Source of the DNA: an uncultured Rikenella sp. | GTDB taxonomy: Bacteria; Bacteroidota; Bacteroidia; Bacteroidales; Rikenellaceae | DNA length: 64,000 nt | Direction of reading: 5' to 3' | Assembly: GCA_947627885.1 (NCBI GenBank) | Contig: CANQXP010000005.1 | Coordinates: 1-64,000 of the forward strand | Shown: positions 42,655-51,692 of the stretch, one piece after another | Position numbering within the stretch: the first letter of the stretch is position 1 | Layout: each line of letters opens with the position of its first letter | Made by a program: the position numbers and the translations under genes | The notes under the pieces: generated by a model | The model's input: the letters and a program-made list of their open reading frames with translations, nothing else | The model's database searches: none | Told to the model about the DNA's origin: nothing

Positions 42655-43704
42655 ATGGACAAGTATATCAAGCTATTGCAGCGGTTGATCGCCACCCCGT
42701 CGTACAGCCGGGAAGAGAACCTGACCGCCGACATACTGGCCTCGTTCCTGGCCGGCGAAGGCGTGCGGGACGTGCAGCGCGAGCACAACAACGTGTGGGC
42801 CTACAACCGGTATTTCGACCCGGCCAAGCCGACGATCCTCCTTAATTCGCACCACGACACCGTCAAGCCCAACAGCGCCTGGACTCGCGACCCGTTCAGT
42901 CCCGATATCGTGGACGGCAAACTTTACGGCTTAGGGAGCAACGACGCCGGGGCCAGCGTGGTATCGCTGATCGCGGCGTTCCTGCACTTCTACGAGTCCG
43001 AGGGGCTGAAATACAACCTCCTCCTCGCCCTGACGGCCGAGGAGGAGGTGTCGGGGCAGAACGGCATCGAGAGTATCTTGCCCCGGCTGGGCGAACTGAG
43101 TTTCGCCATCGTCGGGGAGCCGACCGAAATGCACCTGGCGATCGCCGAGCGGGGCCTGATGGTGCTGGACTGCGTGGCGCACGGCAAGGCGGGCCATGCG
43201 GCCAGAGATGAGGGGGAGAACGCGATCTACAAGGCGCTGAAAGACATCGAATGGTTCCGTACATACCGGTTCCCGCAGGAGTCGGAGCTGTTCGGGAACA
43301 TCAGGATGAGCGTGACGATCATCAGTGCGGGAACGCAGCACAACGTGGTGCCGGCGGAGTGCCGCTTTACGGTAGACATAAGGGTGACCGACCGCTATAC
43401 GAACGAGGAGGTGCTGGAGATCGTGCGGGAACATGTGGAATCGGACGTTTTCCCGCGCTCCACGCGGCTGAAACCCTCCTATATCGATCCGTCGCACCCG
43501 ATCGTAGCGGCAGGTATGGCCTTGGGACGCGAAACCTACGGCTCGCCGACCACGTCCGACCAGGCGTTGCTGACGATACCGTCGCTCAAGATGGGACCGG
43601 GGGACTCGGCGCGGTCGCACAGCGCGGACGAGTTCGTGCGGATAGATGAGATCGAAAAGGGGATCGGGCAATATATCGCCATGCTGGAAGCGGTCTGCCG
43701 CTAA
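42655..43704 (+). CDS. M20 family metallo-hydrolase, ArgE-like deacylase
   Basis: 349 residues from MDKYIKLLQRLIATPSYSREE. Metal and catalytic positions: NSHHDTVKP, GSNDAGASV, LTAEEEVSG, GEPTEM and the final His in DSARSHSADEF. The lid/dimerisation domain lies at about 175-280. It resembles N-acetylornithine deacetylase and the acyl-citrulline deacylases of Bacteroidota arginine synthesis, but no other arg genes are nearby, so the substrate is uncertain. The track start at 42526 lies within the repeat cassette and is rejected. Confidence 0.88.
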   Translation: MDKYIKLLQRLIATPSYSREENLTADILASFLAGEGVRDVQREHNNVWAYNRYFDPAKPTILLNSHHDTVKPNSAWTRDPFSPDIVDGKLYGLGSNDAGASVVSLIAAFLHFYESEGLKYNLLLALTAEEEVSGQNGIESILPRLGELSFAIVGEPTEMHLAIAERGLMVLDCVAHGKAGHAARDEGENAIYKALKDIEWFRTYRFPQESELFGNIRMSVTIISAGTQHNVVPAECRFTVDIRVTDRYTNEEVLEIVREHVESDVFPRSTRLKPSYIDPSHPIVAAGMALGRETYGSPTTSDQALLTIPSLKMGPGDSARSHSADEFVRIDEIEKGIGQYIAMLEAVCR

Positions 43705-43734
43705 ACCGGCCTTGGCGGTTTCCCCCTTTTTGAT

Positions 43735-43742
43735 TACTTTTG
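43735..43742 (+). promoter_or_regulatory. -7 box for tRNA-Leu
   Basis: TACTTTTG matches TAnnTTTG, 14 bases before the mature tRNA 5' end. Confidence 0.6.
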
Positions 43743-43756
43743 CCGACACGATACCA

Positions 43757-43840
43757 GCGGATGTGGTGTAATTGGTAGCCACGCCAGACTTAGGATCTGG
43801 TGCCTTAACCGGCGTGGGGGTTCGAGTCCCTTCATCCGCA
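43757..43840 (+). tRNA. tRNA-Leu (anticodon TAG)
   Basis: 84 nt. The acceptor stem GCGGATG pairs with CATCCGC and the discriminator base is A; CCA is not encoded. The anticodon stem CCAGA/TCTGG encloses CTTAGGA, giving anticodon TAG for CUN codons. A long class II variable arm and the T-loop TTCGAGT are present. It has its own promoter and is followed by a large palindrome with a T-run. Confidence 0.95.
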
Positions 43841-43851
43841 CCCGGGTTTTT

Positions 43852-43906
43852 CTGCGGGATTCGGAGATTCGGGTTAACCCGAATCTCCGAATCCCGCAGT
43901 CTTTTT
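43852..43906 (+). terminator. terminator of tRNA-Leu, a perfect 48-bp palindrome
   Basis: CTGCGGGATTCGGAGATTCG continues to GGTT, then the exact complement returns to CGCAG with no unpaired loop bases (24-bp arms); CTTTTT follows on the plus strand and there are also T-rich bases on the other side. The stem is unusually long for a terminator. Confidence 0.85.
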
Positions 43907-44039
43907 CAAACCATCCCAATCTTTCGCATTGCGAGGCCGTTGTCCGAAGCCGCCCAGTGCGGAGGCCGGCAATGTCTCGCAAACTCGTCGCGCACTGTGG
44001 GGAGCTGGACGCGACGCCATTACCACGGGGACTTACCTA

Positions 44040-44085
44040 TTTCGGCAAGCCAGTCGAACATCCACCGAAATCCATAGACCCGGCT
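44040..44085 (-). pseudogene. possible relic of a second alpha/beta hydrolase C-terminus
   Basis: Just beyond the stop of the 44102 hydrolase the minus strand encodes GFRWMFDWLAEIG, which resembles the C-terminus of that protein (AFRLVFDWLGRTL), with TGTTCGACTGGCT identical at DNA level. The fragment is only about 15 codons, so it may be a partial tandem duplication or a coincidence. Confidence 0.3.
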
Positions 44086-44101
44086 CCGTCCGTCCCCCAA
44101 A

Positions 44102-45034
44102 TCATTCGTCCAACGTCCGCCCCAGCCAGTCGAACACCAACCGGAACGCCTCGGCCCGCACCGGTTTCCTCGACAAGAACAGGTCGTGTATCCCGTCCCT
44201 GACCTGCACATAGGTCACGTCAGGCCCTAAATTCGGCGCATACCTCCGGATATCCTCCACGTTCAGCACCGAGTCCGAACGGAACAATTCATCGCTCCAC
44301 TCCCTCCCGAAATAAGACTTGTCGGAGCTCATCACCAGCACCAGCACCCCGATATGCAGCCCCCGCTTGACCCGCCGCTGCCCATCGCGCACCGCCCGCA
44401 GCCATGAAAAGTAGAGCGGAATCCCTTCGATCGGCTTCAACGCCGTGTCGAAATGCCACTCCCCCCGGTAATGCGTATGCACGCTCTTGGCATAGAGCGG
44501 CGACAACTCGTTCCTTTTGTGCGCGAAAGGCAGCACGACGCTCACCAGCGCCGCCAGCGGTATCTGGATATGTTTCTTGAACCACGTGGTATTGAACTCC
44601 AGGAACGGGCTGTTCAACACCACGCACTTCACCGCCGCCCGCTCCGCGGCAGGCCCGTCGTCGGCATACAAGGCCGCCAGCAGGCCGCCCGTCGAATGGC
44701 CCAGCAGGACGACCTCCCCCGCCCCGTCGCCCAAAATGCGCCGGATGCTCTCCGTCACGTCCGGATAATACTCGTACATCGACCGGGCGAAATCCGGATG
44801 CTGCCCCTCCAGCAGCGAATGGCCGTACTTGCGCAGCTCCACGGCATAGAACCGGTAGCCGTGCGCCACGAACTCCTCCGCCATGTGCTCCTGAAAAAAG
44901 TAGTCGATATAGCCGTGGATATAGAGCACCGCCCGCCCCGTATCGTTCTCCGGCAGCGGAGCCGCGATCAGCGTGGCGACCACAGGCCCGTCGTAATCGG
45001 GCGGAAAGTTCAATGTCCGGTATTCGAATTCCAT
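44102..45034 (-). CDS. alpha/beta hydrolase (serine aminopeptidase S33 / monoacylglycerol lipase-like)
   Basis: 310 residues from MEFEYRTLNFPPDYDG; the track start lies inside the upstream gene. AVLYIHGYIDYF forms the oxyanion-hole HG motif, the nucleophile is in VLLGHSTGGLL, and an acid and a His follow (VLVLVMSSDKSY; RDGIHDLFLS). There is no signal peptide, so it is cytoplasmic. The family covers lysophospholipases and monoacylglycerol lipases; the substrate is unknown. Last of a tight five-gene operon, 5 bases after the cation-efflux gene. Confidence 0.88.
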   Translation of the reverse strand: MEFEYRTLNFPPDYDGPVVATLIAAPLPENDTGRAVLYIHGYIDYFFQEHMAEEFVAHGYRFYAVELRKYGHSLLEGQHPDFARSMYEYYPDVTESIRRILGDGAGEVVLLGHSTGGLLAALYADDGPAAERAAVKCVVLNSPFLEFNTTWFKKHIQIPLAALVSVVLPFAHKRNELSPLYAKSVHTHYRGEWHFDTALKPIEGIPLYFSWLRAVRDGQRRVKRGLHIGVLVLVMSSDKSYFGREWSDELFRSDSVLNVEDIRRYAPNLGPDVTYVQVRDGIHDLFLSRKPVRAEAFRLVFDWLGRTLDE

Positions 45035-45039
45035 AGGTA

Positions 45040-45966
45040 TCAATGCGAGCAATGGGTCAAACCGCAATCTTCGCCCGCCGTTTCGAACTCGATAGTGGCA
45101 TGTTCTATGCCGTTCCGGGCGCAAATCTCCCGGATCTCCGTTTTCAGCTTCACCTGGTCGGCGCAGGCCACCGGGCCGTCCGTCACCACATGCAGCGTGC
45201 TGATATTATGCTCCCCGTCGAGGCTCCACAGGTGCAGGTCGTGGATCGACTGTACGCCGGGCAGTGCCACGATTTCCCGCTCCAGCTCCCCGGCGTCGAT
45301 CTCCGAGGGCGTATGCTGCAACAGCACCCGGAATGTGGTTTTCAGGTTCCGGTAAACGTTGTAAAGCACCCAGCACGAAATCCCGATCGAGAGCAGCGGG
45401 TCGAGGATCGGCACATGCACGAAGAGCATCACCACGCTGACCACCAGCACGGCGATCCACCCCAGCACGTCCTCCATCATGTGGAGCATCACGGCGCGTT
45501 CGCTGATCGAGCCTCCCTTCTTAAGCCGCAAGGCCGCGGCCCCGTTGACGATCACCCCGAAAATGGCCAGCCAGAGCATCCCTTCCGCATTCGGTTCCTG
45601 CGGGGCGATGATCCTTCCGATACACTCCTTGATAATAAAGACCGAGCCCACGAGCAATACCGTGGAGATAAACAAAGCCCCCAGCAGCGAGAACCGTTTG
45701 TAGCCGTAGCTGTACTTCGCATCCCTGGGCCGTTCCGACACTTTCTGCAACCGCCACGCCACGGCCAGCGACAGGCTGTCCCCGAAGTCATGGAAGGCGT
45801 CCGAAAGAATGGCGATACTGTTTGTCCACAGCCCTCCGACCAGCTCGATAACGGCGAAGACGAGGTTGATAAAAAAGGCGACGGCGATATTCCCCGTCGC
45901 CGCATGGCTGTGCATATGGCCGTGCCCGTGATCGTGGGCGTGGCCGTGCGAATGGTCGTGTGACAT
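45040..45966 (-). CDS. cation diffusion facilitator (zinc/cadmium efflux type)
   Basis: 308 residues. A His/Asp/Gly-rich cytoplasmic N-terminus (MSHDHSHGHAHDHGHGHMHSH) is likely to bind metal. Six membrane helices follow, with the transport-site motifs LSDAFHDFGDS in helix 2 and HMMEDVLGW in helix 5, the HxxxD pairs of Zn/Cd exporters. The C-terminal cytoplasmic domain (about 210-308) contains IHDLHLWSLDGEHN. It exports divalent metal by proton antiport. It lies within the operon between rsmA and the hydrolase with gaps of 4 and 5 bases. Confidence 0.93.
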   Translation of the reverse strand: MSHDHSHGHAHDHGHGHMHSHAATGNIAVAFFINLVFAVIELVGGLWTNSIAILSDAFHDFGDSLSLAVAWRLQKVSERPRDAKYSYGYKRFSLLGALFISTVLLVGSVFIIKECIGRIIAPQEPNAEGMLWLAIFGVIVNGAAALRLKKGGSISERAVMLHMMEDVLGWIAVLVVSVVMLFVHVPILDPLLSIGISCWVLYNVYRNLKTTFRVLLQHTPSEIDAGELEREIVALPGVQSIHDLHLWSLDGEHNISTLHVVTDGPVACADQVKLKTEIREICARNGIEHATIEFETAGEDCGLTHCSH

Positions 45967-45970
45967 GATA

Positions 45971-46807
45971 TTATTCGTGCTTGTTATTATCCAGTATAGC
46001 CTGTACCCACCGGGTCAGCTCCACGAACTGCGCCACCGACAAAGTCTCCGGCCGCAGCCCGAAAAACGGATGCGCCTCGGCCCGCCTCTCCGCCACCGCG
46101 CGAAGCACCTCCGGGAAAGAGGAACCCAGCGAATTCCGTACCGTTTTGCGCCGCTGGTTGAACGTCGCCTTGACAATCCGCTTGAACAGCGCCTCGTCGC
46201 AGTCCAAAGACGACACACCATTCCGCCGCAGTCTAATGACCGCGCTCTGCACTTTCGGCGGCGGGTTGAACACCCCCGGAGGCACAGTGAACAGGTATTC
46301 GATGTCATAATAGGCCTGCAACAACACGCTCAGGATACCATACTCCTTCCCTCCCGGAGACGAAGCCAAACGAACCGCCACCTCCTTCTGGATCATCCCC
46401 ACCACCTCCGGCACCATATCCTTATAGTCCAGCACCTTGAAAAATATCTGCGACGAGATGTTGTACGGGAAATTCCCGATCACATTCACCCCGCCCGGAT
46501 AGCGGTCGGCCGGATAAAGGGCCGCCAGATCCATCCGCAAAAAGTCCCCTTCGACAATATTGAGGCCCGGATAATGCACGCGCAGATAGTCCACGCTTTC
46601 GCCGTCGATCTCCGCCACCGTGAGCCGGTCGCCGTAAACCGACAACAGGAACTGCGTCAGCACCCCCATCCCCGGCCCCACCTCCAGCACACACGACGCC
46701 CCACCCGGAACGGAAGCCGGCGTGAGCGCCTCGGCGATCCGCCGCGCGATATTCAGGTCGGTCAGGAAATGCTGACCCAGGTATTTCTTAGCTCTTACTT
46801 CCGCCAT
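45971..46807 (-). CDS. rsmA: 16S rRNA N6,N6-dimethyladenosine methyltransferase RsmA (KsgA)
   Basis: 278 residues. AKKYLGQHFLTDLNIARRI at the N-terminus, the SAM site LEVGPGMGVLTQFLL, the target-base motif VIGNFPYNISSQIFF and VPPGVFNPPPKVQSAVI are diagnostic. It dimethylates the two adjacent adenosines near the 3' end of 16S rRNA during 30S maturation. Operon position: 10 bases after the unknown secreted protein and 4 bases before the efflux gene. Confidence 0.96.
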   Translation of the reverse strand: MAEVRAKKYLGQHFLTDLNIARRIAEALTPASVPGGASCVLEVGPGMGVLTQFLLSVYGDRLTVAEIDGESVDYLRVHYPGLNIVEGDFLRMDLAALYPADRYPGGVNVIGNFPYNISSQIFFKVLDYKDMVPEVVGMIQKEVAVRLASSPGGKEYGILSVLLQAYYDIEYLFTVPPGVFNPPPKVQSAVIRLRRNGVSSLDCDEALFKRIVKATFNQRRKTVRNSLGSSFPEVLRAVAERRAEAHPFFGLRPETLSVAQFVELTRWVQAILDNNKHE

Positions 46808-46817
46808 TTCTTATGCT

Positions 46818-47393
46818 TTAATCATTGCCCGCCCATTCCGTTTCCCCGAACGCATCCTCTCCGAATCCGATACTGTTGAATATGCGGTCTGCCACCATCC
46901 GTTCTTCGGCCTTATCCAAATAGATGACCAAGACCTCCCATTGCCGTTGCATAGGCTCATACCTGTATTCCCTGTATCGGAACTTCACTACCGTCGAGCC
47001 TAAGTCGGCAAAGATACCCGTAACCTCCTTACCTTCGATCCGATGGTTTACGCTGTCCGAACCGGCGATTGCGAAACACGGCTCCGGGGTCAGCATCGTC
47101 GTATCGCCCAGCATAATCGCCACCATCCAGTATAACGGCCGGGATGCGGAGTCCGCCGCATCCGCCGTGTCCGTTATCCTATAAGAGGTGATTACGGAGA
47201 GATCGTAAGCCTGCTCCGGCACCTCACCCGCTCCGAAGTACGTACCGTTCTTAGAACCCATTTGCCATATGAAAGGCGTCACCACGGTCATCCCCCGGAA
47301 AGAAGTCGCACGCCATTGGGGCGTCTGCTGTCCACGGGCGAAGGTCACCCCGGCAACGAGGCTGGCGACCAGAATTATCCATTTTTTCATCAT
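46818..47393 (-). CDS. hypothetical exported protein
   Basis: 191 residues with a signal peptide (MMKKWIILVASLVAGVTFARGQ) and no domain I recognise. The mature part is moderately hydrophilic with beta-type segments (GMTVVTPFIWQMG, PLYWMVAIMLGDTTML, VVKFRYREYRYEPMQRQWEVLVIYLDKAEERMV). It ends in an acidic tail. It sits between recQ and rsmA with gaps of 5 and 10 bases, so it is cotranscribed, but the neighbours do not suggest a role. Low similarity to anything else in the window. Confidence 0.7.
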   Translation of the reverse strand: MMKKWIILVASLVAGVTFARGQQTPQWRATSFRGMTVVTPFIWQMGSKNGTYFGAGEVPEQAYDLSVITSYRITDTADAADSASRPLYWMVAIMLGDTTMLTPEPCFAIAGSDSVNHRIEGKEVTGIFADLGSTVVKFRYREYRYEPMQRQWEVLVIYLDKAEERMVADRIFNSIGFGEDAFGETEWAGND

Positions 47394-47398
47394 CCGTT

Positions 47399-49615
47399 CT
47401 AATTTCCCGCCTCGGAGAGGAACTTGACCCGCACCAGCCGAATCTCCTCCTCCGTGTAATCCGCACCCAGCTCCCGCACCGCGTCGGCCACCGAATCGGT
47501 CTGCGCCACCTCCGTAAAATAGTCGATGATGTCCAGCACCTTGTCCTCGTCCACCATCTCCGTGATATAATAGTCGATATTGAGCCGCGTCCCCGACCCC
47601 ACGATCGCCTCGATCTCGTCCATCAGCTCGTCCATCGTCAAACCCTTCGCGTCCGCGATGTCCTCAAAATCCATCTTGCGGTCGATGCTCTGGATGATAA
47701 AGACCTTGTTGCCGCTCTTATTGACCACGCTCTTGACCACCATCTCCTGCGGCCGCTCGATCCCATTCTCCTCCACATACCGCGCAATGAGCTGCGTAAA
47801 AGGAAACCCGTACCGCTTCGCCTTCCCGGCCCCGACCCCCGTGATATTCTGCATCTCTTCGAGCGTCACCGGATACTGGATCGTCATATCCTCCAGCGAC
47901 GGCTCAGAAAAGATCACGAACGGCGGCAGCCCGTGTTTTTTGGCCACCTCCCTGCGCAGGTCGGCCAGCATCGAGAACAGGATCGGGTCCGCCGCCCCGC
48001 CCCCGGCACCGTTCCGGCCTCCGCCGTGGGTCGCCAGCGAATCGTCGTCGTCCGTATCCTCATACCGGTGGTCCGCCACCAGCTTCACGCTGTACGCCCC
48101 GCCCGGCGCCAGGTATGCCCGCCCCGTCTCGCTGATGGAGAGCAATCCGTAATTTTCGATATCCTTGTCCACCAGGCCCAGGATAAGCCCCTGCCGGATG
48201 ACCGCGCTCCAGAACTGCGCGTCGTGGTCGGCCCCCGCCCCGAACAACTCCAACTTATGGTGCTTGTACGACTTATTCAGGTTGGTCACCTTCCCCAAAA
48301 GGATCCCCTCCAGATAATCGGCCTTGAAACCCGCCCCGATCGCCTCCAGGGTTTCGAGCATCAGCCGCATGTATTCACGCCCCTCGAACTCCTCGCGCGG
48401 GTTGCAGCAGTTGTCGCAGCAGCCGCAGTTCGGATTGTTGTACTGCTCCCCGAAGTAGTGCAGCAGCATCCTGCGCCGGCACATCGCGCTCTCGGCATAC
48501 GACACCGTCTCCTGAAGCAAGAGCTTTCCGATCTCCTGTTCGGCCACCGGCTTGCCCTGCATGAACTTTTCGAGCTTCTGGATATCCTTGTAGCTGTAAA
48601 AGGTGATGCAGTGCCCCTCCCCTCCGTCGCGCCCCGCGCGCCCGGTCTCCTGGTAGTACCCTTCCAAAGACTTCGGAATGTCATAGTGTATGACATACCG
48701 CACATCCGGTTTGTCGATCCCCATCCCGAAAGCGATGGTCGCCACGATGACATCCACCTCCTCCATCAGGAACTTGTCCTGATTGGCCGCCCGCGTCGCC
48801 GCGTCGATCCCCGCATGGTAAGGCAAAGCCTTGATCCCGTTGACCACCAGCAACTCGGCCAGCTCCTCCACCTTTTTCCGGGAGAGGCAGTAGATGATCC
48901 CGCTCTTGCCCGGATTCTGTTTGATATAGCGGATGATCTCCTTGGTGGCGTTCACCTTCGGCCGCACCTCGTAGTAAAGGTTCGCCCGGTTGAAAGAGGA
49001 TTTAAACACCTTGGCGTCCTGCATCCCCAGGTTTTTCTGAATATCCAGCTGCACTTTCGGCGTCGCCGTAGCCGTCAAGGCAATGACCGGCGCCTGCCCG
49101 ATCTCGGCAATGATCGGCCGGATGCGCCTGTACTCCGGCCGGAAATCATGCCCCCACTCCGAAATGCAGTGCGCCTCGTCGATCGCGTAGAACGACACCT
49201 TGATCTTGCGCAGGAACTCGACATTCTCCTCCTTGGTCAACGACTCCGGCGCAAAATAGAGCAGCTTGGTCTTCCCCGCCAGCACATCCTCCCGCACCCG
49301 CTGCACCGCGCTCTTGTTGAGCGACGAATTGAGGAAATGGGCCACCCCGTCCTCCATGGCGAACGTCCGCATGGCGTCCACCTGGTTCTTCATCAGGGCG
49401 ATCAGCGGCGAGATGACGATAGCCACCCCCTCCATCATCAGCGCAGGCAGCTGGTAGCACAGTGACTTGCCCCCCCCGGTCGGCATCAGCACGAACGTGT
49501 CATTCCCCGCCAGCACGTTGCGCATCACCTCCTCCTGGTTCCCCTTGAACTGCGAGAAGCCGAAATGCCGTTTCAGGCTCTCGTACAGAATATCGGATGT
49601 CGGATACTGAGACAT
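47399..49615 (-). CDS. recQ: ATP-dependent DNA helicase RecQ
   Basis: 738 residues from MSQYPTSDILYESLKRHFG; the track start at 49723 is an unlikely Cys/Pro-rich leader. Helicase motifs in order: FSQFKGNQEEV (motif 0), PTGGGKSLCYQLPAL (Walker A), YAIDEAHCISEWGHDFRPEY (DEAH box), ALTATAT, and GYYQETGRAGRDG (motif VI). The zinc-binding cysteines follow (MCRRRMLLHYF, CGCCDNC), then a winged helix, and an HRDC domain around residues 570-650. It unwinds DNA in recombination and fork repair. The C-terminal 90 residues extend beyond E. coli RecQ, as is common in Bacteroidota. First gene of the five-gene operon. Confidence 0.96.
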   Translation of the reverse strand: MSQYPTSDILYESLKRHFGFSQFKGNQEEVMRNVLAGNDTFVLMPTGGGKSLCYQLPALMMEGVAIVISPLIALMKNQVDAMRTFAMEDGVAHFLNSSLNKSAVQRVREDVLAGKTKLLYFAPESLTKEENVEFLRKIKVSFYAIDEAHCISEWGHDFRPEYRRIRPIIAEIGQAPVIALTATATPKVQLDIQKNLGMQDAKVFKSSFNRANLYYEVRPKVNATKEIIRYIKQNPGKSGIIYCLSRKKVEELAELLVVNGIKALPYHAGIDAATRAANQDKFLMEEVDVIVATIAFGMGIDKPDVRYVIHYDIPKSLEGYYQETGRAGRDGGEGHCITFYSYKDIQKLEKFMQGKPVAEQEIGKLLLQETVSYAESAMCRRRMLLHYFGEQYNNPNCGCCDNCCNPREEFEGREYMRLMLETLEAIGAGFKADYLEGILLGKVTNLNKSYKHHKLELFGAGADHDAQFWSAVIRQGLILGLVDKDIENYGLLSISETGRAYLAPGGAYSVKLVADHRYEDTDDDDSLATHGGGRNGAGGGAADPILFSMLADLRREVAKKHGLPPFVIFSEPSLEDMTIQYPVTLEEMQNITGVGAGKAKRYGFPFTQLIARYVEENGIERPQEMVVKSVVNKSGNKVFIIQSIDRKMDFEDIADAKGLTMDELMDEIEAIVGSGTRLNIDYYITEMVDEDKVLDIIDYFTEVAQTDSVADAVRELGADYTEEEIRLVRVKFLSEAGN

Positions 49616-49724
49616 AACTTTGCCTTGATAATGGAAGCCGTGGATCACCCCTGCGTCCGCCCCGGAAGGCGGCCCGCCCGGGCACAGGCAACAATAAAGG
49701 TAGCGATTTTTCACGAAATCCAAC

Positions 49725-49732
49725 TACCTTTG
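49725..49732 (+). promoter_or_regulatory. -7 box for kdsD
   Basis: TACCTTTG matches TAnnTTTG. It lies inside the N-terminal extension of the track ORF and so supports a later start; the first suitable codon is GTG at 49751. Confidence 0.65.
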
Positions 49733-49750
49733 TCTAAAAATCAACCGAAA

Positions 49751-50728
49751 GTGACTCCCGAAAACACCATAGAATTCGCCCGGAACATCATCCGCACCGA
49801 ATGCACGGCCGTCGAAAGGCTCGCGGGATATATCGACGCGGGGTTCGTCGAGATCGCCGACACCGTCTTCCGCAGCAAAGGAAGGCTTATCATCACCGGG
49901 ATCGGCAAGAGCGCCATCATCGCGAACAAGATCGTCGCCACGCTGAACTCCACCGGAACCCCGGCGATCTTCATGCACGCCGCAGACGCCATCCACGGCG
50001 ACCTGGGGATCATCCAGCCCGACGACATCATCCTCTGCATCTCCAAGAGCGGCAACTCGCCGGAGATCAAGGTGCTGGTGCCGTTCATCAAACAGATGGG
50101 CAACCTGCTGATCGGGATGGTGGGCAACCTCGATTCGTTCCTGGCCCAGCACAGCGACAAAGTATTGAACACCACGGTCGAAGAGGAGGCGTGCCCGAAC
50201 AACCTGGCCCCGACTTCCAGCACCACGGCCCAGATGGTGATGGGGGATGCGCTGGCAATGACCCTGCTCAAAATGCGGGGCTTCACGGCGCAGGACTTCG
50301 CCCGGTTCCATCCAGGCGGGGCGCTGGGCAAAAAGCTTTACACCACGGTGCGGGACATCATGTCGGACGAGGGGGCGCCACGGGTGGCGCCGGACGCCGA
50401 CCTCAACCAGGTCATCATCGAGATTTCGGGCAAGCGGCTGGGGGCCACGGCGGTGGTCGATCCGGCTTCGGACAAGCTGGTGGGGATCGTCACCGACGGC
50501 GACCTGCGGCGCATGCTCCAGAGCGGCAAGGACATCACGGCGGTACGGGCGCGGGACATCATGTCGGTGTCGCCCAAGACCATCCCGGCGGACGAGCTGG
50601 CGGTAAAGGCTTTCCGGCTGATGGAGCAAAATAAGATCACGCAGCTGCTCGTTACCGATCCGGAAGGGAACGACGCCTACTGCGGCATCATCCATATCCA
50701 CGACATCCTCCGCGAGGGGGTGGTGTAA
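49751..50728 (+). CDS. kdsD: D-arabinose-5-phosphate isomerase (KdsD/KpsF family)
   Basis: 325 residues from GTG 49751, chosen because the promoter lies just upstream and the length fits the family. The SIS domain (about 30-170) has IITGIGKSAIIANKIV, the HGDLGII motif and CISKSGNSPEIKVL; two CBS domains follow (VRDIMSDEGAPRVAP; ARDIMSVSPKTIPADEL). It converts ribulose-5-phosphate to arabinose-5-phosphate, the first step to Kdo for lipopolysaccharide. lptB follows 119 bases downstream on the same strand, which fits a shared role in LPS biogenesis. Divergent from recQ. Confidence 0.93.
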   Translation: MTPENTIEFARNIIRTECTAVERLAGYIDAGFVEIADTVFRSKGRLIITGIGKSAIIANKIVATLNSTGTPAIFMHAADAIHGDLGIIQPDDIILCISKSGNSPEIKVLVPFIKQMGNLLIGMVGNLDSFLAQHSDKVLNTTVEEEACPNNLAPTSSTTAQMVMGDALAMTLLKMRGFTAQDFARFHPGGALGKKLYTTVRDIMSDEGAPRVAPDADLNQVIIEISGKRLGATAVVDPASDKLVGIVTDGDLRRMLQSGKDITAVRARDIMSVSPKTIPADELAVKAFRLMEQNKITQLLVTDPEGNDAYCGIIHIHDILREGVV

Positions 50729-50847
50729 TATGCCGGGGCGCAGCCTGCGGAAAGGTTCGCAATGCATTGCGGGCGTCCGCAGGGGGAGGCTGCGGCCCGC
50801 CCGCTGACGCGGAAACCATACCGGCTGAGGCCGTAAAACAAACGACC

Positions 50848-51621
50848 ATGGAAAACCCACTGGAGATCAACGCACAGAACGAGAACATGCGCCTCTGGAC
50901 GCAGGACCTCGTTAAGAAATACAAATCCCGCACCGTGGTGAACGAAGTCTCGATCGACGTCCAGCAAGGCGAGATCGTGGGACTGCTTGGGCCCAACGGA
51001 GCCGGGAAGACCACCACGTTCTACATGACCGTGGGCCTGATCAAGCCCAACGGCGGAAAAATCTTCCTCAACGACCTGGAGATCACCAAGGAACCCGTTT
51101 ACCGGCGGGCGCAGCTGGGCGTGGGGTACCTGGCACAGGAGGCTTCGGTGTTCCGGCGGCTCTCCGTCGAGGACAACATCAAAGCGGTGCTCCAGATGAC
51201 CGACTACTCCAAAGAGTACCAGCGCGAGCGGATCGAATACCTCATCAAAGAGTTTTCGCTGCAAAAGGTGCGCAAGAGCCTCGGACAGCAGCTTTCGGGG
51301 GGCGAGCGGCGACGAACCGAGATCGCCCGCGCCGTGGCCATCAACCCGAAGTTCATCCTGCTCGACGAGCCGTTCGCCGGGGTAGACCCGATCGCCGTGG
51401 CCGAGATCCAGTCGATCGTGGCGTCGCTCAAGGAGAAGAACATCGGGGTCATCATTACCGACCACAACGTGCACGAAACGCTCTCGATCACCGACCGCAC
51501 CTATATATTGGTGGAAGGCAAAGTGATCCGCACCGGGACGGCCGAGGAGCTGGCGGCCGACGAATTCGTGCGGCGCGTTTACCTTGGGCCGGACTTCGAA
51601 CTGCGGAAGGTCAAAAAATAA
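50848..51621 (+). CDS. lptB: LPS export ABC transporter ATPase LptB
   Basis: 257 residues from MENPLEINAQNENM; a start at MRLWTQDL (50887) is also possible. Walker A GLLGPNGAGKTTTFYM, the Q-loop in VGYLAQEASVFRRLSVEDN (the LptB hallmark), signature LSGGERRRTEIARA, Walker B FILLDEPFAGVDPIA and the switch His in IITDHNVHETL. It powers extraction of LPS from the inner membrane with LptF/LptG, which are not in the window. Linked to kdsD, as in many Gram-negatives. Confidence 0.95.
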   Translation: MENPLEINAQNENMRLWTQDLVKKYKSRTVVNEVSIDVQQGEIVGLLGPNGAGKTTTFYMTVGLIKPNGGKIFLNDLEITKEPVYRRAQLGVGYLAQEASVFRRLSVEDNIKAVLQMTDYSKEYQRERIEYLIKEFSLQKVRKSLGQQLSGGERRRTEIARAVAINPKFILLDEPFAGVDPIAVAEIQSIVASLKEKNIGVIITDHNVHETLSITDRTYILVEGKVIRTGTAEELAADEFVRRVYLGPDFELRKVKK

Positions 51622-51692
51622 TCCGGTCTTATCGGAATATCGTAACGATTTTTTTAGTTACTTCGGAGCGTAAAACCAAACTCACTTTCTTT

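Noticed and set aside
43734-43982. 82-residue minus-strand ORF
   Set aside because: It is largely the antisense translation of tRNA-Leu and its palindromic terminator, a common false protein call.
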